From Alcaligenes sp. SORT26 (GTDB taxonomy: Bacteria > Pseudomonadota > Gammaproteobacteria > Burkholderiales > Burkholderiaceae_B), in contig NZ_CP070975.1 in NCBI RefSeq assembly GCF_017377875.1, positions 310,001 through 374,000 on the forward strand: 64,000 bases of DNA, read 5' to 3'. Position numbers and translations under genes: made by a program. The notes under the pieces were generated by a model. That model worked only from the letters and a program-made list of their open reading frames with translations, did not search any database and was not told where the DNA came from. Numbering within the stretch: the stretch's first letter is position 1; every line of letters begins with the position of its first letter. Shown here in pieces: positions 51,714-60,486 of the stretch.

Positions 51714-52874
51714 ATGAAACAAAAATCCCTTCCCGCCGTGTTCATGCGTGGTGGTACCAGCAAAGCCTTGATGCTCAATATTGCGGACCTGCCTGCCGAG
51801 CGCGACGATTGGACGCCTTTGTTTTCGGCCGCCATGGGCACGCCGGACCCTTATGGCCGTCAATTGGACGGCATGGGTGGTGGTGTCTCCTCCCTGTCCA
51901 AGGTTTGTATCATGGGTCCGTCCAGCCATCCGGACGCGGATGTGGACTACACCTTTGCACAGGTTGCCATTAAAGAAGAGAAGGTGGATTACCGTGGTAA
52001 CTGCGGCAATATGAGTTCTGCCGTGGGCCCTTATGCGGTTGAGCAAGGCATGGTCAAGGTAGAGGATGGCGAGGCTTGTGTGCGCATCCTCAACACCAAT
52101 ACCAACAAGATTATTCATGCCCACTTCACGGTAGAAGATGGCCAGCCTCGTTATGACGGCGATCTGTCCATTCCTGGCGTGGGTGGCACGGGTTCACCTA
52201 TCCGTCTGGATTTTGTGGAACCCGGTGGTGCATCGACCGGTTCCTTGCTGCCCAGCGGCGAACTGACTGAATGGCTGGACGTACCCGGCGTGGGTCGTAT
52301 CGAAGTCTCGCTGGTGGATGCGGCCAACGCGGCCGTGTTTGTCCGTGCTGCGGATGTGGGCCTGACCGGCCTGGAACTGCCGGATTGGCTGGAATCCCAT
52401 CCTGAAGTGCTGGAGCGTCTGGATGCCATCCGTGTGCAGGCTTCGGTGCGCATGGGCATTGCCCCGGATGTGGAAGCGGCGCGTCAGATTCGTATTGTGC
52501 CCTTTGTCTGCATCGTGTCCCCGGCTCAGGACAATCCCACTTTGTCGGGGGATGTGGTGCCCGCCAAGGATATTGATCTGGTCGCCCGTGTGATCTCCAA
52601 CGGCCAGCCGCACCGCGCTTTGCCATTGACCATTTCCTTGTGTACCGCTGTGGCTGCTCGTTTGACGGGCAGCTTGCCGTCCCAGTGCCTGTCCGACTCC
52701 GTCGCTCCCCAAGGCCCGCTGCGTCTGGGCATGCCTTCGGGTGTGCTGACGGTAGGCGCGGAAGTGGAAAAGAAAGACGGGCAGTGGTTTGCCAAAGCCG
52801 GTTCTTTCTACCGCACCGCCCGTCGCCTGTTTGATGGTCGCTTGTGGGTTCCTGGCAAGTCCTTGAAAGACTAA
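51714..52874 (+). CDS. PrpF-family isomerase
   Basis: A 386-residue protein of the PrpF/DUF453 diaminopimelate-epimerase fold. The opening VFMRGGTSKALML, YRGNCGNMSSAVGPYAVEQG (with an active-site Cys) and MPSGVLTVGAEV are typical. Members isomerise unsaturated tricarboxylates (2-methylaconitate) or tautomerise 4-oxalomesaconate. Because its regulator is divergent from an aconitase gene, an aconitate-like substrate is attractive, but this is inference; no prpB or prpC is in the window. The stop overlaps the convergent AraC gene by 4 bases. Confidence 0.85.
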   Translation: MKQKSLPAVFMRGGTSKALMLNIADLPAERDDWTPLFSAAMGTPDPYGRQLDGMGGGVSSLSKVCIMGPSSHPDADVDYTFAQVAIKEEKVDYRGNCGNMSSAVGPYAVEQGMVKVEDGEACVRILNTNTNKIIHAHFTVEDGQPRYDGDLSIPGVGGTGSPIRLDFVEPGGASTGSLLPSGELTEWLDVPGVGRIEVSLVDAANAAVFVRAADVGLTGLELPDWLESHPEVLERLDAIRVQASVRMGIAPDVEAARQIRIVPFVCIVSPAQDNPTLSGDVVPAKDIDLVARVISNGQPHRALPLTISLCTAVAARLTGSLPSQCLSDSVAPQGPLRLGMPSGVLTVGAEVEKKDGQWFAKAGSFYRTARRLFDGRLWVPGKSLKD

Positions 52875-53857
52875 TCCACGATACGCAAGTCCTGCGAGGG
52901 CGAACGCCCAAAGCGGGACTTGTAATCGGCACAGAAGCGGCCGAAATGGTTAAACCCGCAGCGCAAGGCAATCTCGCTGACCTGGGTGCCCGGTACAGCA
53001 TGACGAATGGCCTGCTGGGCCGCTTCCAGACGAATCTGCTTCAAGAACTGCATGGGGCTCAGCCCCCGTTCAGTACGAAACGCCAACGTCAGGCTGCGCA
53101 CACTGGCACAGGCGGCAGTGGCGATTTGCTCCAGCGTCAAGGCCTCGTCCAGGCTGGCCCGCATGAAATCCTCGGCTCTTTGTACTCGGCGTGAACTGGC
53201 CGGGCGCACGCTTTGCTGCAATTGCTGGCTGTAGTTACCCGGTTGGGTATGAAACAGATGCAGCAAGAGATTGTCTTCGGCCTGACGCGACCACTGATCC
53301 ATTTCAGGCGGCAAATGCCCGCCATAGGCCAGCAAGCTACCAATCTGGTGCTGCCAGGCACAGCCATGTGGCGAATCCAGGGACATGCCTGCGGCAAACT
53401 CAATCGGCCGGTCCAGGCTCAAGCCCAGCGTCTGACGGGCTACTTCTTCCAGCCTGTGGCGTGGGATCTTCACTAAAAACTGCTCACAGCCCTGTTCCCA
53501 ATCCAGTTCAACCTGAAGGGAAGGGGAGATCACGCTGGCAATTTTAGGGTTGGCCTGGACGTACTCCCGACCAACCCGAATACAGGATCGTCCCTGTATG
53601 GGGACTTGAAACAGCAAAAAGTCTTCCAGAATACCGGGCGATACCTGCACCGCCGCGCCATATTTCAGCAAGACAAAGGAAAAACTGTGGCTGCTGGCGT
53701 AGCGCAGGGACGCGTCGACCGGGCCGTCATTCCAGGTCAGACGGTGCTCGGTTAGAAAACCGGCGGTCTCGCTGCGTGTCTGGTCGGGGCAGCGCGATTC
53801 AAAGCGCGGCGTGCTGTGTTGCAAGGGGGCCAGCCCTGACATAAACCACGCTTGCAT
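52871..53857 (-). CDS. AraC-family transcriptional regulator
   Basis: A 328-residue regulator. The N-terminal AraC-binding-like sensor (about 30–195) resembles those of aromatic dioxygenase regulators. The double HTH of the C-terminus (about 225–325) includes LTLEQIATAACASVRSLTLAFRTERGLSPMQFL and VSEIALRCGFNHFGRFCADYKSRFGRSP. It lies divergent from the dioxygenase operon at 54164 with a 306-base gap, so it probably activates that operon in response to its aromatic substrate. Confidence 0.9.
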   Translation of the reverse strand: MQAWFMSGLAPLQHSTPRFESRCPDQTRSETAGFLTEHRLTWNDGPVDASLRYASSHSFSFVLLKYGAAVQVSPGILEDFLLFQVPIQGRSCIRVGREYVQANPKIASVISPSLQVELDWEQGCEQFLVKIPRHRLEEVARQTLGLSLDRPIEFAAGMSLDSPHGCAWQHQIGSLLAYGGHLPPEMDQWSRQAEDNLLLHLFHTQPGNYSQQLQQSVRPASSRRVQRAEDFMRASLDEALTLEQIATAACASVRSLTLAFRTERGLSPMQFLKQIRLEAAQQAIRHAVPGTQVSEIALRCGFNHFGRFCADYKSRFGRSPSQDLRIVD

Positions 53858-54163
53858 GATGTGTCTCCAAATTTTTGCCGGTTAGGGATAAGGCTTGCCG
53901 TATCTGGATAGCCGCCCGTTCCGAGCCGGTCTAATGTATTTCAAACCTAAAACAGTAGTCCTGTCCCCGGCACCTTAGCAGATTGGGATACGACTGGGAA
54001 TTGATGTATTCACGTAGTCCCCTAGGCCCCGTCTTCTCTGGCCTGCAGGACAAGTGCCCATTTAGAGGCGGGCACCCGTGATTGACAGCTTCCAGCGTAG
54101 TGGGGGTGGTCCGGTACAGGCTGACAAGTCCAGTTTTTTAAAACACAGAGGACGGAGACAAAC
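53858..54163. other. Divergent promoter region of the dioxygenase operon
   Basis: About 306 bases between the AraC regulator and the binding-protein gene. No gene is seen. It should contain the AraC sites and promoters; I found no obvious direct repeats strong enough to call. Confidence 0.5.
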
Positions 54164-55345
54164 ATGAAAAAACAAGTGGCGTTTTGTATGACCGCGCTGG
54201 CTTTGGCCCTGGCCTGTAGCCCTGCGTCCAGTCAGGAAGTATTCAAGGTTGGTTTGTTGACCACCTTGTCCGGCCCGGGCGCGGCGATTGGCACAGAAAT
54301 CCGTGATGGTTTCGAGCTGGGTCTGAACCACGCGGGCGGCAAGCTGGGCGGCGTGGATGTGGCCCTGACAGTGCTGGACGATCAGCAAAAACCGATGGAA
54401 GGCCGTCAGGCTGTAGAGCGTCTGGTCAAGCGCGATCAGGTTGATGTGATTACCGGTATGGCCTTTTCTAATGTGCTGCTGCCCGTGATGCCTACGATCT
54501 TGAACAGCGACACGGTCTATATTTCGGCCAATAGTGGCCCTGCCGATTACGCGGGCGAGCGTTGTCATCCCAATTTTTTCAACGTGTCCTGGCAAACCGA
54601 GGACATCCCGGCCGTCATGGGCAAGTACGTGACCGATCAGGCCCACAAGAAAGTCTATTTGATCGCCCCCAACTACCCCGGTGGCCGTGAGTCCATTGAA
54701 GGCTTCAAGCGCCTGTTCAAGGGCGAGATTGCCGATGAAGTGTATGTAAAAGTCGGCCAGATGGACTACGCCGCCGAGCTGGCTCAAATGCGGGCTTCCG
54801 GTGCCGATGCCGTGTTCTTCTTCCTGCCGGGTGGCATGGGCGTGTCCTTTATCAAGCAGTTGATCAATTCGGGCCTGTCCTCGCAGTTGGCGGTGTACAC
54901 CCCCGGCTTCTCCGCTGACCAGGACACAATTGCCGCGATTGGCGAGTCCATGAAGGGTATGGCCAACGCCGCCCAGTGGTCGCCTGATCTGGATAACCCG
55001 GTCAACAAGCGCTTTGTGGCGGATTTTGAGAAAACCTACGGTCGCCTGCCTTCCATGTACGCATCCCAGGGTTATGACGTGGCCTTGTTGCTGGATGGCG
55101 CGCTGAAGGCGGACCCCAAGGCCGCTACCGACCGCGAAGCCTTGCGTAAAGCCTTGCGCAGTGCACCGTTCGAGTCCGTGCGCGGGGCCTTTGCCTTCAA
55201 CAACAACCAGTACCCGGTGCAGACCTACTACATGCGCGAAGTGGCCCCGAATGACAAAGGCCAGATGAGCAACAAGATTGTGTCCACCGTATTCGAGCAA
55301 TTCCAGGATCATTTTGCACCGCAGTGCAAGATGGAAAAGTCATAA
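54164..55345 (+). CDS. Branched-chain amino acid-type ABC substrate-binding protein
   Basis: A 393-residue periplasmic binding protein of the LivK/Peripla_BP_6 family. The signal peptide has a possible lipobox (LALAC) or ends at SSQ–EV. The mature start is EVFKVGLLTTLSGPGAAIGTEIRDGFELGLNHAGGKLGG, typical of the family, and ASQGYDVALLLDGAL is a usual C-lobe motif. No permease or ATPase gene is nearby, so it must share a transporter elsewhere or act as a sensor or carrier. As first gene of the dioxygenase operon it probably binds the aromatic substrate. Confidence 0.9.
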   Translation: MKKQVAFCMTALALALACSPASSQEVFKVGLLTTLSGPGAAIGTEIRDGFELGLNHAGGKLGGVDVALTVLDDQQKPMEGRQAVERLVKRDQVDVITGMAFSNVLLPVMPTILNSDTVYISANSGPADYAGERCHPNFFNVSWQTEDIPAVMGKYVTDQAHKKVYLIAPNYPGGRESIEGFKRLFKGEIADEVYVKVGQMDYAAELAQMRASGADAVFFFLPGGMGVSFIKQLINSGLSSQLAVYTPGFSADQDTIAAIGESMKGMANAAQWSPDLDNPVNKRFVADFEKTYGRLPSMYASQGYDVALLLDGALKADPKAATDREALRKALRSAPFESVRGAFAFNNNQYPVQTYYMREVAPNDKGQMSNKIVSTVFEQFQDHFAPQCKMEKS

Positions 55346-55383
55346 AGAGGGTGCGTCAAGCATCCGGCAGCAAGGAGGTAATG

Positions 55384-56775
55384 ATGAGCTATAGCAACGA
55401 ACAACTGTCCGCATTGGTGCGGGGAGACAGCGTCCATAAATCGGTCTATACCGACCCTGAAATCTTCCGTCTGGAGATGGAACGCATTTATGGTCGTGCC
55501 TGGATCTACATCGGCCACGACAGCCAGGTGCCCAATCCGGGCGACTACCACACTACCTTGTTGGGCGGCCAGGACGTCATCATGGTGCGTGGCAGCGACA
55601 AGAAGGTGTACGTGCTCTACAACCGTTGCCCGCACAAGGGCGCGAAAGTAGTGGCTGATGGCTGTGGCAATGCAGGCAAGTTCTTCCGCTGCCCATACCA
55701 CGCCTGGACGTTCAAGCTGGATGGCCAACACTTGGCCGCCCCCATGAAGAACGGCCTGGAAAACACCTGCTTTGACCCCAAGCACCCGGATTTTTCCATG
55801 CGCCGTGTGGCTCGTGTTGAAAGCTACCGTGGCTTTGTGTTCGCCTGTCAAAGCGCTCATGGCCCGGACCTGAAAGAGTTTCTGGGTCCCATCATCACCT
55901 CCATCGACAACCTGTGCGATCGCTCGCCCGTGGGTGAAGTGGAAGTGGCCGGTGGCAGCTTCAAAGTCTGGCAGCCCTCCAACTGGAAGGTGTTCTACGA
56001 GAACCTGCACGACACCATGCACGCTAACGTGACGCACGAGTCGTCCTACGTGGCCGCCCGTGAGCAAGCCGAAGACTACGGCTCCATGCCGCTGGAACTG
56101 CACATCATGGACGGTAACGGCGAGCCTTATGGTTTCTGGGAAAAGCTGGACTTGTACGCCTTTGATAACGGCCATGGCTACATGGAAGGCATTTTCAACC
56201 CTGGTGCCATCGAAACCGACCCGATCACCAAAGCCCACTACGAAACGTTGAAAGAAGCCTACGGTGAAGAAAAAGCCCTGAGTGTGCTGGGTGAAAACCG
56301 TCACAACAGCATTATTTACGGCAGCGGCTCGCCACACACTGTGTTCCAGCAATTCCGAGTGATTCGCCCTGTAGCCGTAGACCGCACTCATGTGGAAATC
56401 CAGTTGTTCCGCCTGAAAGGCGCACCGGACGATATCTACAAGCGCGGCCTGATGTACGCCAACTTGATCAACTCGCCGTCGTCCAACGTGATGCCGGACG
56501 ATATCGAAGTCTATGGCCGTTGCCAGGAAGGCAACAAGACCAAGGGCGGCGAGTGGATCAGCATGCACCGCTACGACGGTACCGACAAGCCTATTGAAGG
56601 TGGCATGGTCGCCACTAACGGCACCAGCGAACTGCCCATGCGCAACCAGTTCCGCGCCTGGAAGCACTTCATGACCACCAGTATTTATGACGCGCCTGCG
56701 CAGTCAGAAGAAAGTGGTAAAGCCACGGTGCGCTCGGCCTCCGGTGAGCCTATCGCCCCTGCAACACAGGCTTAA
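55384..56775 (+). CDS. Rieske aromatic-ring dioxygenase, alpha subunit
   Basis: A 463-residue oxygenase large subunit. The Rieske [2Fe-2S] ligands are Cys82/His84 (CPHKGA) and Cys103/His106 (CPYHAW). The mononuclear iron ligands are His213 and His218 with the bridging Asp210 (HDTMHANVTHES), and a later Asp in MPDDIEVYG is the likely third ligand. Such enzymes insert O2 into aromatic rings to form cis-diols. AAGGAGG lies five bases before the ATG at 55384. The beta subunit gene follows. No ferredoxin or reductase gene is in the operon, so electrons must come from a partner encoded elsewhere. Confidence 0.94.
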   Translation: MSYSNEQLSALVRGDSVHKSVYTDPEIFRLEMERIYGRAWIYIGHDSQVPNPGDYHTTLLGGQDVIMVRGSDKKVYVLYNRCPHKGAKVVADGCGNAGKFFRCPYHAWTFKLDGQHLAAPMKNGLENTCFDPKHPDFSMRRVARVESYRGFVFACQSAHGPDLKEFLGPIITSIDNLCDRSPVGEVEVAGGSFKVWQPSNWKVFYENLHDTMHANVTHESSYVAAREQAEDYGSMPLELHIMDGNGEPYGFWEKLDLYAFDNGHGYMEGIFNPGAIETDPITKAHYETLKEAYGEEKALSVLGENRHNSIIYGSGSPHTVFQQFRVIRPVAVDRTHVEIQLFRLKGAPDDIYKRGLMYANLINSPSSNVMPDDIEVYGRCQEGNKTKGGEWISMHRYDGTDKPIEGGMVATNGTSELPMRNQFRAWKHFMTTSIYDAPAQSEESGKATVRSASGEPIAPATQA

Positions 56776-56807
56776 GCGGGCTGCTGTCCGAGCCAAGGAG
56801 AATTCTT

Positions 56808-57344
56808 ATGTTGTTTGATATTGATTTTGACGTCAGCGTGGACCAGATCACGCCTGTGAACCTGAGCCTGGAGGCCATTCGCGAGGTGGAGCAGTTCATC
56901 TACCACGAGGCCCGTTTGCTGGATGAGCGCCGCTGGCAGGCATGGCTGGATCTGTGGACCGAGGAAGGCATGTACTGGATTCCGCATAGCTACGATCAGG
57001 AAAGCCCTTACGAGCACATTTCCCTGTGCTGGGAAAACAAGCTGCTGCGTGAATTGCGTATCCGCCGTCTGGAAAACCACCGCAACTGGTCCCAGCAGCC
57101 CATCACCCAGTCCTGCCGCGTGCTGGGCAATGTGATGATTGATGGCACAGATCCAGAAGGTTATCTGGTCGTGCGTTCCAGCTTCCACGCCATGGAATGG
57201 CGCGGTAAAGATCCGGTCTACCGTGTCGGCAGCCTGATTCACAAGCTGCAAGCTCAGGAAGGCGGTGGCTGGAAACTGCGCATGAAGCAGGTGAACCTGG
57301 TGGATCGTGACGCGGTTCACGGCGCTATTCAGGTGTACATCTAA
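56808..57344 (+). CDS. Aromatic-ring dioxygenase, beta subunit
   Basis: A 178-residue subunit with the NTF2-like cone fold of ring-hydroxylating dioxygenase small subunits. Markers are EVEQFIYHEARLLDERRWQAWLDLW, YWIPHSYDQ and the C-terminal KLRMKQVNLVDRDAV. It holds the alpha3–beta3 hexamer together. AAGGAG lies 8 bases before the ATG. Its stop overlaps the next start by one base, coupling it to the isochorismatase-fold protein. Confidence 0.92.
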   Translation: MLFDIDFDVSVDQITPVNLSLEAIREVEQFIYHEARLLDERRWQAWLDLWTEEGMYWIPHSYDQESPYEHISLCWENKLLRELRIRRLENHRNWSQQPITQSCRVLGNVMIDGTDPEGYLVVRSSFHAMEWRGKDPVYRVGSLIHKLQAQEGGGWKLRMKQVNLVDRDAVHGAIQVYI

Positions 57345-57952
57345 TGTCGGCAGCCCATCACACAGCGTTGCTGGCCCTGCATTATCAAAACGATGTCCTG
57401 CACGCCGATGGCCTGATCCGTGTGGGGGTAGAGGCCAATAGCCCCCAGCGTCAGGCCCTGATCGAGGCGGCAGGCCGTTTGCTGGCGCAGGCCCGCGCAC
57501 AAGGTGTCCCTATTGTGCATGTGCGGGTGGGCTACCGGCCTGACTATGCCGATCTGCTGTGCAACGCCCCGATTCTGCACAATGTGAAACGAATCGGTGC
57601 CATGCAGACCGGCAGTTGGGGAGCCCAGTTCTTTGACGGGCTGGCTCCCTTGCCAGAAGAGTTTGAAGTCCATCACACCCGCATCAATGCGTTTTTTGGT
57701 TCGGCGCTGGAACCCGTGGTGCGCCGCCTGGGCGTAGAGCGTTTGGTGATCGCCGGTGTGGCCACCCATTCCGTGGTGGAAAGCACCGTGCGTCATGCGG
57801 TGGACATGGGCTATGAAGTGGCTGTGGTGGCCAGCGCCTGCGGCGCACCGCCCGCCATTCATGAAGCCTCCCTGGCCAGCATGAGCCTGATTGCTCATAT
57901 TGATCGGGACGAAGACTGGGCGACCGTTTTTGGTGCCCCACACGCACAGTAG
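57344..57952 (+). CDS. Isochorismatase-fold protein lacking the catalytic triad
   Basis: A 202-residue protein of the isochorismatase-like hydrolase fold: strand 1 LLALHYQNDV, INAFFGSALEPVVRRLGVERLVIAGVATHSVVESTVRHAVDMGYEV. In active relatives the triad is Asp (before QND), Lys (before xRxxAF) and Cys (in THxCV). Here these positions are His13, His111 and Val144, so amidase or isochorismatase chemistry is unlikely. The fold, cis-peptide region and length (about 200) are otherwise normal. It is coupled to the dioxygenase beta subunit and followed by an SDR. It may bind a pathway intermediate, form a complex, or use altered chemistry. Confidence 0.85.
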   Translation: MSAAHHTALLALHYQNDVLHADGLIRVGVEANSPQRQALIEAAGRLLAQARAQGVPIVHVRVGYRPDYADLLCNAPILHNVKRIGAMQTGSWGAQFFDGLAPLPEEFEVHHTRINAFFGSALEPVVRRLGVERLVIAGVATHSVVESTVRHAVDMGYEVAVVASACGAPPAIHEASLASMSLIAHIDRDEDWATVFGAPHAQ

Positions 57953-57961
57953 GAGAAGCAC

Positions 57962-58789
57962 ATGCAGCAGGACATGAAGGTGAATTTACAAGGTAAGGTC
58001 GCCATCGTGACCGGAGCCACGCAAGGGCTGGGGGCGGATATCGCCCTCGCGTTGTGTGCCTCCGGTGCGTGGGTGCTGATTGTGGGGCGTAGCCAGGAAG
58101 AAGGCCAGCGCACTGAAGCGCGTTTGCAAGCGGTGGGCAAGGCTCAGTTTCTGGCCGCCAATATTTGTGACGATGCGCAGTTGGATGCCTGTGTACAGGC
58201 GGCTCTGGCACAAACCGGGCGCATCGACATTGTGGTGAACAATGCTTGTTCCTATGGGGACGAAGGCCTGGCATCCAGCCGTGAGCTGTGGCATCAGACG
58301 CTGGATGTAAACCTGATTTCCAGCGCGATTCTGGCCCAGAAAGCCACGCCGCATATGGGGCAGGGCGGGGTCATCATCAATATGGGGAGTACCGGCGGCA
58401 AGTTTGGCGTGGCAGGACGCGCGCTGTACCCTGCTTCCAAAGCAGCCATCCTGCAGTTCACCAAGAGTCTGGCGGTGGAACTGGCTCCCTCCGGGATTCG
58501 CGTGCTGACGGTTTCGCCCGCCTGGACCTGGTCGCCATCCGTCGAACGCATGAGCGGTGGTTCGCGTGAGCTGGCCAATCAGGTGGGGGCGCAGGTTCAT
58601 CCTTTGGGCCGAGTCGGTTCCGGCGAAGAAGTGGCACAGGTGGTCTTGTTCGCCGTGTCGGGCGCGGCTTCCTGGATGACAGGAATTGACTTGCCTGTGG
58701 ATGGTGGCTTTTCCGTTCTGGGACCCGAGCAGGGCAAGTCGCCCCGTCACTGGTTTGAACGCTGGCAGGCGCAGTCGTCTGGCTCATAA
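57962..58789 (+). CDS. Short-chain dehydrogenase/reductase
   Basis: A 275-residue NAD(P)-dependent oxidoreductase. The cofactor motif TGATQGLG is at 17–24, NNAC at 93–96, and the catalytic Ser143, Tyr156 and Lys160 (YPASK) are all present. AGGAG precedes the ATG by 6 bases. In a dioxygenase operon the expected job is oxidation of the cis-dihydrodiol to a catechol-like product; this is inference from context. A pair of overlapping hairpins lies between it and the next gene. Confidence 0.88.
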   Translation: MQQDMKVNLQGKVAIVTGATQGLGADIALALCASGAWVLIVGRSQEEGQRTEARLQAVGKAQFLAANICDDAQLDACVQAALAQTGRIDIVVNNACSYGDEGLASSRELWHQTLDVNLISSAILAQKATPHMGQGGVIINMGSTGGKFGVAGRALYPASKAAILQFTKSLAVELAPSGIRVLTVSPAWTWSPSVERMSGGSRELANQVGAQVHPLGRVGSGEEVAQVVLFAVSGAASWMTGIDLPVDGGFSVLGPEQGKSPRHWFERWQAQSSGS

Positions 58790-58814
58790 ATAGAAAAGTG
58801 CGGTAAAAGATGTC

Positions 58815-58873
58815 CAGGGCTTGTGAACACCTGTTTCTTGTTGTGTGTTCACAAGCCCTGACCCCGTTCAGGG
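58815..58873 (+). promoter_or_regulatory. Overlapping hairpins between SDR and flavoprotein genes
   Basis: A perfect 16-bp stem (58815–58830 with 58845–58860) shares its 3' end with a second stem CCCTGA (58856–58861) / TCAGGG (58868–58873), followed by AATTTAAAAAAGG. The two cannot form together. This suits an attenuator or processing site, but no leader peptide or known ligand motif is recognised. Confidence 0.5.
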
Positions 58874-58893
58874 CAATTTAAAAAAGGTGTGGG

Positions 58894-60486
58894 ATGACAG
58901 ACTCAACAAATAAAAAATCGTATGCCGTCATTGTGGTGGGCAGTGGCATTAACTCCCTGGTATGTGCAGCCTTGCTGGCACAAAAGGGCAAGCAAGTCCT
59001 GGTGCTGGAGCGTAATGATCGTGCGGGTGGCTGCATCCGTACCGAGGAGCTATTTCCAGGCTTTACCCACGAGTTGCTGTCGTCCTGGTACCCCTTGTTT
59101 ACCTCCGGTGCTGCCTATGCACGCCTGAAGGATGATCTGGCTGCACAAGGTGTCGAGTTTCTGGAAAACGGCTATACCACTGGCGTGGTAGGTAGTGATG
59201 GCAAGGGCATGGCCCTGCGCCACGATGTGGGCGATTCGATTCAACGTATCAATGGCTTGCAAGCAGGCGATGGCGATGCCTTCGGTGCCATGTGCAGTCA
59301 GTTGTTCGAGCGCGATGCAGGTCTGACCTTTGGCTTGTTGGGTACCGAGCCTTACAGCCGTGGCTTGTTGGGTCTACTGTTCTCGCAATGGCGCAAGCGC
59401 CGTATGGACGGCATGGTGCAGTACGGTCGTGAGTCCCTGGAGTCTTTCCGTCGCTGGGCCGACCGTGAATTGAAGGATGACCGTGTACGCGGCATGATGG
59501 CCCCTTGGGTCTTGCACTCGGGCCTGGGCCCGGATGATGCTTGCTCCGCCCTGATTGGCAAGCTGACTTTTGCCGCTGTGGTGGCCGGTGGCATGCCTGT
59601 GGTGAAGGGCGGCGGCCAGAATCTGGTGCGTGCCTTGTGCGCCATTATTGAAAAGGCCGGTGGCCGTATTAAACTGAACACTGAAGTCGAAGAAATTGTG
59701 CTGGACGGACAAAAAGCCCGTGGCGTGCGCGCCGGTGGCCAAGTCTACGAAGCCAGCCATGTAGTGTGCAACGTCACGCCTCCGCAACTGTACGGACGCC
59801 TCTTGCCCGCTGCCCCTGAGCCTGTGCGTGAACAGGCCAATGCCTACCGCTTTGGCCGTGGCGACATGCAAATTCACCTGGCACTGGACAGCATGCCCAA
59901 CTGGAGCGATCCGGAGTTGCTGAAAGTACCCTTGCTGCATCTGTCCGACAGCCTGGAAGACGTTAGCATGAGCGTGGCCCAAGCCAATAACGGTTTGATC
60001 CCTGCCAAGTTCACCGTGGCTATCGGCCAACCGTGCTCTCTGGACCCCAGCCGTGCGCCGGAAGGTAAATGGATTCTGTGGATGCAAATGCAGGATATGC
60101 CATCCAAATTGCGTGGCGATGCCGCAGGCAAGATCGATGTTCCCGCAGACGGCAAATGGACCGAAGAAGTCAGCAAGGCGGTGGCCGAGCGCATCATCGA
60201 CCAACTGGAAGGCGTCATGCCCGGTTTGCGTCAACAGATCGTGGGCCAGAAAGTGCTGTCGCCCGCCGATCTGGAATCCATCAACTGCAATCTGGTGGGC
60301 GGCGACCCCTACTCGGGCATTTGCTCCCCCGACCAGTTCTTCTGGATGCGACCCTTTGCGGCTAGTAACGGTGCTCGTTCCCATGCAACACCGTACAAGA
60401 ACGTCTACCACATCGGTGCGTCTACTCACCCGGGTCCAGGCTTGGCAGGAGCGTCTGGATTTATGGTGGCGGAGCAGATTCGTTAA
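58894..60486 (+). CDS. Phytoene-desaturase-like FAD-dependent oxidoreductase
   Basis: A 530-residue flavoprotein of the CrtI/carotenoid-isomerase/amine-oxidase superfamily. The dinucleotide motif is VVGSGINSLVCAALLAQKGKQVLVLER (Ser where the third Gly often stands), followed by DRAGGCIRTEELFPGF. The C-terminal FAD contact is YHIGASTHPGPGLAGASGFMVAEQI. Relatives act on polyprenyl chains, retinoids and other hydrophobic substrates. In this operon it could desaturate or rearrange an aromatic-pathway intermediate. It is not of the ferredoxin-reductase type that would feed the dioxygenase. Confidence 0.85.
   Translation: MTDSTNKKSYAVIVVGSGINSLVCAALLAQKGKQVLVLERNDRAGGCIRTEELFPGFTHELLSSWYPLFTSGAAYARLKDDLAAQGVEFLENGYTTGVVGSDGKGMALRHDVGDSIQRINGLQAGDGDAFGAMCSQLFERDAGLTFGLLGTEPYSRGLLGLLFSQWRKRRMDGMVQYGRESLESFRRWADRELKDDRVRGMMAPWVLHSGLGPDDACSALIGKLTFAAVVAGGMPVVKGGGQNLVRALCAIIEKAGGRIKLNTEVEEIVLDGQKARGVRAGGQVYEASHVVCNVTPPQLYGRLLPAAPEPVREQANAYRFGRGDMQIHLALDSMPNWSDPELLKVPLLHLSDSLEDVSMSVAQANNGLIPAKFTVAIGQPCSLDPSRAPEGKWILWMQMQDMPSKLRGDAAGKIDVPADGKWTEEVSKAVAERIIDQLEGVMPGLRQQIVGQKVLSPADLESINCNLVGGDPYSGICSPDQFFWMRPFAASNGARSHATPYKNVYHIGASTHPGPGLAGASGFMVAEQIR

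Noticed and set aside
55309-56667. Open frame of 452 codons on the minus strand
   Set aside because: Antisense to the Rieske alpha subunit; no motif or ribosome site.
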